From Schizochytrium sp. TIO01 (taxonomy: Eukaryota > Sar > Bigyra > Thraustochytrida > Thraustochytriidae), in contig SMSO01000035.1 of assembly GCA_004764695.1 (NCBI GenBank), forward strand, positions 3,787,040 to 3,851,039: a stretch of 64,000 nt of DNA. Reading direction: 5' to 3'. This document shows positions 59,413-64,000 of the stretch, in pieces. A model generated the notes under the pieces. That model was not told where the DNA came from. It was given only the letters and a program-made list of their open reading frames with translations, and did no database searches. The first letter of the stretch is position 1. Each line of letters starts with the position of its first letter. The translations under genes and the position numbers were made by a program.

Positions 59413-60354
59413 TGGATTGAATTGACTTGCTCTGCACCGCATTGCAATGAACTGCAATCCAAGCACCCTCCATCCCCGCCTCAACGAGGGGCTCTCGCGT
59501 GTGCGCTGAGCGTCGCAGGTCTCCTCCCAGATAATCGTCCACCTTCACAGCTGAGCTCGAAGCGAGCGATGATCTTTTTGTTGAGGTTTGTTTGTGAATT
59601 GTGCAACAAATAAGAGTACACACCAACGAGGCCGCATTCGTGGTGCGCCTTGCTGTCGCTGTCACTGCAGCTTTCGAAGAGTTCGAGCTCTTGCAGAATA
59701 AAGTATGATCCAATTGGATTAATCCAGGGCTGCTCCTGAGCAACCACACCATAGTTTTAGCTTGACTGAAGTTGGTTCTGCCAGCTTATTATAAGTTAGT
59801 TATAGCTTGTTCTTTTTTGGTTTAATAAACAGTTTATATCGAAAAATAGTAATTACAATACAAAACATCGATGCTAAAAGGTAATCATAGGTATGCATGT
59901 TTGCATGTATGTATGAAGAGTCTCAGCACGTGCGCGACCTTCGTTTCTTCACGTTCGTCTCTGCGGACAGAGCCCGCTCTCCTCCGAGTTGTCCTGCGAT
60001 CTCTCCCCGAGAAACACTCCGCTGGCGGACTCTCCACTTCTCCGTGGGTCCTTTCCCTGAGTCCACCTCGGTCGCGAGCGGGAGCACAGCAAGCCTCCTT
60101 ATCATAGGCTCCGCAAGAACCCGCACGTGTCCATACACAAGCGCAGTCCATCACTCAATCAATCACTCAATCAATCAACTCCGCTCAGCTCAGTCCAAGC
60201 TGCGTAAGAATTACAAACAAACACACAAACAAACAAACATTCATCGTGCACTCTTCGTGGCCTGCGAGGTTGGTCAAGAGCGCGACGATCTTGGTTGCGC
60301 ATTGAAGTCTAATAAGTAATGTCTAATAATGTCGAGCACGTTTTTATCATGTGC

Positions 60355-60410
60355 TGCCATTCATTCCCTCATTCACTCATTCACTCATTCACTCACTCAT
60401 TCATTCACGC
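60355..60410 (+). repeat. (CATTCACT)n repeat
   Basis: Several 8-base CATTCACT-like units. Similar TCAATCAC units occur at 60150-60180. Confidence 0.8.
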
Positions 60411-61337
60411 GATGCCGCGGCGTGTGTACTGAGTTGCGCTGAGCCATGGATCAATCCTGTCTCTCTGTGGTTCGTGTCTGAATTCTGTTACGATCGTCGC
60501 TGAGCTGAGCGGTGGAGGGAGCTCTTCTGAGGGCAGGAGAGCAGGCGTGTCAGCGAGTCTAGTTTGCAGAAGCTTCGCCGACTATCCGGAATAAATAACT
60601 AACTGCACTGCCTCAGGGTTGGTTGCGAGATTCCATTCACTCCTGCAGAGAAGGCAGCAGCGGCTGCGAAGCGGAGGGTTTGGTTTAGTTTGATCCCGTT
60701 TGTTTGGGCGCAATCAATGTAACTTGTGCGCCATGTATGAGGTTATTGTAAAGGAGATCGATTCTCTTTGTTAGAACAGAACATCGCCTTTTCCAATAAT
60801 TAAAAGGAATAGAAATTGGAAAGAAAGCCAACAAGAACAAGAATAAGAACAAGAGAAAGAATTTTTAAGGGGCAATCGCAAAGGCATAGTTGGCTACGAG
60901 GATTGGTAAAAGTGGAGGAAGAAGAAGAGGTTTAGAAGGGAGTTTGGCTCCTCTATTCAGAAATTTAGACTCACGAACGGAGTCTCTGCCACGAATCAAG
61001 GAAAGCGACTAAACAGCTTGTTCCTTTCACTTTCCAGAGTAACTTGCAGATTTTGATGTTGGTTTCTATGTTCCTCTAGCTAGAGTTAATTAAAAATCTA
61101 AACAAAACTAAAATGATAATTGTTAAAAATGTTTTAATTTTTTTTTAATTAATTAAAACGTGAAAACCGTGCTTACCTATCTTGCTAATTTACAGTAGAC
61201 AGAGTCAATCTACGCTGTCACCACTTCATTCATTCTCTCTTCTATTCAGTTCTCTTTCCACTTCCTCCGCAATCTTCCATTATCGAGAGTTTCTTTGCAT
61301 TCTCCGCCATCGCTCACGAAACGGGAAATCAGCAGAA

Positions 61338-61364
61338 AGAAAGAAAGAAAGAAAGAAAAAAAAA
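61338..61364 (+). repeat. (GAAA)n repeat
   Basis: About six GAAA units. Confidence 0.75.
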
Positions 61365-61633
61365 CGAACACCACTTTTCTTTCCTTCTTCTACATACACA
61401 GCCACGTTATCACACCTATACCTTTCAAGCTATTATTTTAAGCTATTATTTTAATTTAAAAGAAAATACTAATAAACTATTTTTAGTAAACCAAAGTGGT
61501 CTCCAAATCAAACTAAAACAAACAAAACAAAACAAAACGAATCAAAACAAAACATTATTCGATTCCAGAGAGACGAAACCGTCTTTGGCCGAGGGTCGTT
61601 TCGCGTGGTCCTGCAAACCTGCTCGACCGCCGC

Positions 61634-61660
61634 CTAGCCAGCCAGCCAGCCAGCCAGCCT
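61634..61660 (+). repeat. (CCAG)n repeat
   Basis: About six CCAG units. Confidence 0.8.
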
Positions 61661-61763
61661 GTCCGGAGCTCGGCCCGCCTCGCAGGTGCCGCGAGGCCTG
61701 CTCTCCTGCGAGCGTGCGGCCTGCAGCGCCTGGGCATTCATGCCTGGAAAGGAAAGGAAAGAG

Positions 61764-61790
61764 ACAAACAAACAAACAAACAAACAAAGA
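61764..61790 (+). repeat. (CAAA)n repeat
   Basis: About six CAAA units. Confidence 0.8.
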
Positions 61791-62591
61791 AGGAATCGCG
61801 AGGGCCAATTCCCAGGCATGTCAAATGCCACATTTGAGCGGCAGGGTTTACAAGTATGCGAAGACTGTCGAAGAGGAGACAAAAACCTGAGCCGGTTACA
61901 AGGGAGCAGAGCATGCTGGAGATGCATGGGAGCGCAAGGGTAGTTTGCTTTATTACAAACGAACAAATAAATAAGCAAACGCAGACCTTGCCTTGACGAA
62001 CGGCAGCGCGACTGCTGCTGCTGCTGGTGGTGGTGGTGCGTGGTTTTGTGGGTCTCGAAATGGCGGCGAGCGGGAAACCGTTGGGGCTGGAGTTTCTTGG
62101 GGTTGTTTCTGGTATATATGCATCGATCGCTCTTTGGGCAGCACTATACATACATAGCTGGCTGGCGAGCTTGGGTATCGATGGAAATGGACATGAGTCA
62201 TCCACGTGCATGCAAGCAAGAGTCGTCAACGTCTTGAGGCAAGCTGTGGATTATGGGTGATTCTAAGAGACAGGACTCACGCACGCTTGCCAGTTTGATT
62301 GGCTTGGTGAACACTGGCATCGATGATGCATTTGGTGGGGAGCGGGTTGAATTACAACTATATGTACTTTTCAGGACCGATAAGTTGTGCAAAGCTTGAA
62401 GAAGCTGTACCTACCTACTCGTTCTCTAGCTAGAGCACTCTGATAACGAAGAGCACCACCGTGGTGAAGTAGCTACTGTTACGAAGTGAGAACGTACATA
62501 TTTGGCGTCTGAATCCTAAACCGCACCGGTATCGTGGTTAGCGTTTATCGCTTTGGCGTCACCACAAGCCATGAGTTATAGTTAGCAGTTA

Positions 62592-62955
62592 TCATTCTCG
62601 TGCTTCCAAGGCCCGGTTTGTCTGTACTTCACATAACCACGCCAATGCAGTCTTGGGCTGGTCCTCCTCAAGTCGATGCAACTTGAATGTAATCTTGAAA
62701 GGGAGGTAGCTGCCCCGGCATATAGGACGAATGATCTTGCTCTCCTTTAAGATTGCACACAACTTCTTTAAAAAGATGTCCCGCCGTTCAGGAAAAGGTG
62801 ACCTGTCGCAAGCTGTATAAACCCAACCTTGCAGTAAAGACTTTGGAGTTTAAAGGCCGGTTTGACGTATTCATCGTGCAAGCTGTGAAGGCCGAGGAGA
62901 CTAAATTCCATCAACGTCCGGCGTTTGCTCCTTCTTTTATTCGCACGACCTAGGT
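62592..62955 (-). pseudogene. Unrecognised gene fragment with one frame change
   Basis: Minus strand. From about 62955 the frame is protein-like (KRRTLMEFSLLGLHSLHDE, VKPAFKLQSLYCK) and runs into a stop at 62768. An overlapping second frame (62849 down to the stop at 62592) is also protein-like (YTACDRSPFPERRDIFLKKL; ESKIIRPICRGSYLPFKITF; KTALAWLCEVQTNRALEARE). A one-base change between 62768 and 62849 would join them into about 115 codons. No start codon or family was recognised. It is probably the 3' end of a decayed gene; upstream sequence (above 62960) is not coding-like. Confidence 0.45.
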
Positions 62956-63243
62956 AGGTACGTACGTACCCATTTCATGAATGCTGCGATAAAGTCACCT
63001 CCTATTTATTAATTAGCTTCAATGGTAAAACACCGATATTGCGATTGTTCTTCAGCGATAATTGATCAACCTAATTGAGCACGGATTAACTGATACACAG
63101 CCTGGATGGAGGCTCATGAAACTTGCCAATGCAGGTTGAGCTTGAGCTTGCTCTAGCTAGAGAAAGATAATACGATAATTCTTCTTTATTCATACTGTAG
63201 TAGTTTGTACTGGTAGTATTAAGAAGACGTTCATTTAAAAAAA

Positions 63244-63420
63244 ATGGTGGTGTCTAACCCGTTTTCTTGCACGATGAGTCAGTTCATACAGCTACTGGAC
63301 GAATCTCAGGTTGCACAGCGACTTTCAGGACGGCGTTACACATTACGGCGGTCGGCTTCGAGGCTCTGTGGCACCGCTGACTCTGGCCAGCCATATATGG
63401 CAGGCAAGCTGACTCACTGA
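63244..63420 (+). other. Possible 58-codon small ORF
   Basis: An ATG-to-TGA frame with varied, protein-like composition (MSQFIQLLDESQVAQRLSG and RRYTLRRSASRLC) inside otherwise A/T-rich DNA. It is too short for a family call. It may be a fragment of a lost gene or chance. Confidence 0.15.
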
Positions 63421-63728
63421 TCGCTCCTTCGGAAAAGATAATTGCTGCACAGGAAAAATGTTTTTATATTAAACTTGAAGATGATAGATGGTTAATGTAT
63501 GATTTCATCAGCAACGCCGGAGTACTTGAGTAATTGGTAGCATGGCAGAGGTCATCCAAAACCCTTCGATCGAATTTTGCATATTAAAGGTTGGCATCGA
63601 TGATATTATTGTTGGGGTTCACGAGAGCTGAGTGAAACCTTATTTAGCAGAACTTGATTGAAGTTGTGTGTGGTTTCGTTTCGTTCGTGAACTTTAAACA
63701 AAGAAAAAACCAAACAAACGTAAAAAGC

Positions 63729-63752
63729 GTTTTTTTTTTTTTTTTTTTTTTA
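63729..63752 (+). repeat. Poly-T tract
   Basis: About 22 consecutive T. Confidence 0.85.
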
Positions 63753-64000
63753 AATAAATAATTAAATTAAAATTTAAACGTTTTTGCTAGAAAAAGTAAA
63801 AGAAACAAAAAGAGACTTCACCTTAACAACTGAACATTTTGAAGGGATTCGGATGACATTTATTTAATTAAAACTCTTAAAAACTTTTATTTATTAAAAA
63901 ACAAAACAAAACAAAACAAAAACACAATACCAACGAACGTCTTCTTTAAAAGACGGCAACAAGTGCTAATACTGCTACCTAAACAGGTAGGTAGGCAATT

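Larger units (their letters stand above)
55863..62591. other. 6.7-kb microsatellite-rich gene desert
   Basis: No credible protein gene. It holds many simple repeats (listed separately), a weak minus-strand frame at 58366-58584 and general A/T- or G/A-rich DNA. The sulfotransferase promoter should lie near 55863-56100. No RNA gene was recognised. Confidence 0.55.
62956..64000. other. A/T-rich right end of the window
   Basis: No recognised gene. It contains GGTAGGTACGTACGTACC near 62950, poly-T (63729-63752), an (AAAAC)n run (63898-63922) and GTAGGTAGG at the edge. Confidence 0.5.

Noticed and set aside
59037-59462. 141-codon frame rich in Asn, Met, Gln, Cys, Ile and Tyr
   Set aside because: It is a translation of the pentanucleotide minisatellite.

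Overview
The window looks like nuclear DNA from a free-living, probably flagellate-forming protist with few introns. My best guess is a stramenopile, perhaps a labyrinthulomycete (thraustochytrid-like). This is inference from long, almost uninterrupted reading frames for typical eukaryotic proteins (cactin, SMG1 kinase, ceramide synthase, ABCC transporter), centriole/cilium-type proteins (SFI1-like and IQ-motif proteins), and a broken gene of the nuclease-kinase type associated with Crinkler-like families. No rRNA, tRNA, CRISPR array or bacterial operon was seen.

Layout. 0-5 kb: cactin (-) and a histidine acid phosphatase (+) are divergently placed. 5-12 kb: a gene desert rich in simple repeats, including a large homopyrimidine/homopurine inverted pair. 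12-21.6 kb: a double-hotdog acyl-CoA thioesterase (+) faces a very long SMG1-type PI3K-like kinase (-). 21.6-24 kb: gene-poor. 24-26.5 kb: an unusual repeat locus. Three copies of a roughly 200-300 bp unit carry arrays of a 19-bp iteron, and one copy is interrupted by two broken EGF-like gene fragments pointing towards each other around an intact 185-codon ORF of unknown function. 27-29.8 kb: a 933-residue ParA/MinD-type ATPase with a large insertion. 30-38 kb: a compact cluster of an SFI1-like protein, a DTD2/ATD-like chiral deacylase, a PH plus permuted-papain-like hydrolase and a TLC-domain ceramide synthase. 38.7-43.8 kb: a full-length ABCC transporter. 43.8-51.3 kb: microsatellites and a 2-kb nuclease-kinase pseudogene. 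51.3-55.9 kb: an IQ/coiled-coil protein and a membrane-anchored sulfotransferase. 56-64 kb: a second repeat-rich desert with one more pseudogene fragment.

How the genes work together. There is no operon logic. Several pairs are tightly packed: SFI1-like to DTD2-like is 79 bp, and the convergent DTD2-like/papain-like pair is about 205 bp apart. Themes include RNA quality control (cactin in splicing, SMG1 in nonsense-mediated decay, DTD2-like in tRNA proofreading) and lipid/membrane functions (thioesterase, ceramide synthase, ABCC, sulfotransferase). These look coincidental rather than co-regulated.

The item most worth following up is the ParA-like ATPase next to iteron-like palindromic repeat arrays. 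In bacteria that pairing would suggest a DNA partition locus, and it is not expected in a protist chromosome. Three genes (phosphatase, DTD2-like, papain-like) each need a one-base shift in the same direction or a very short intron to be read through.
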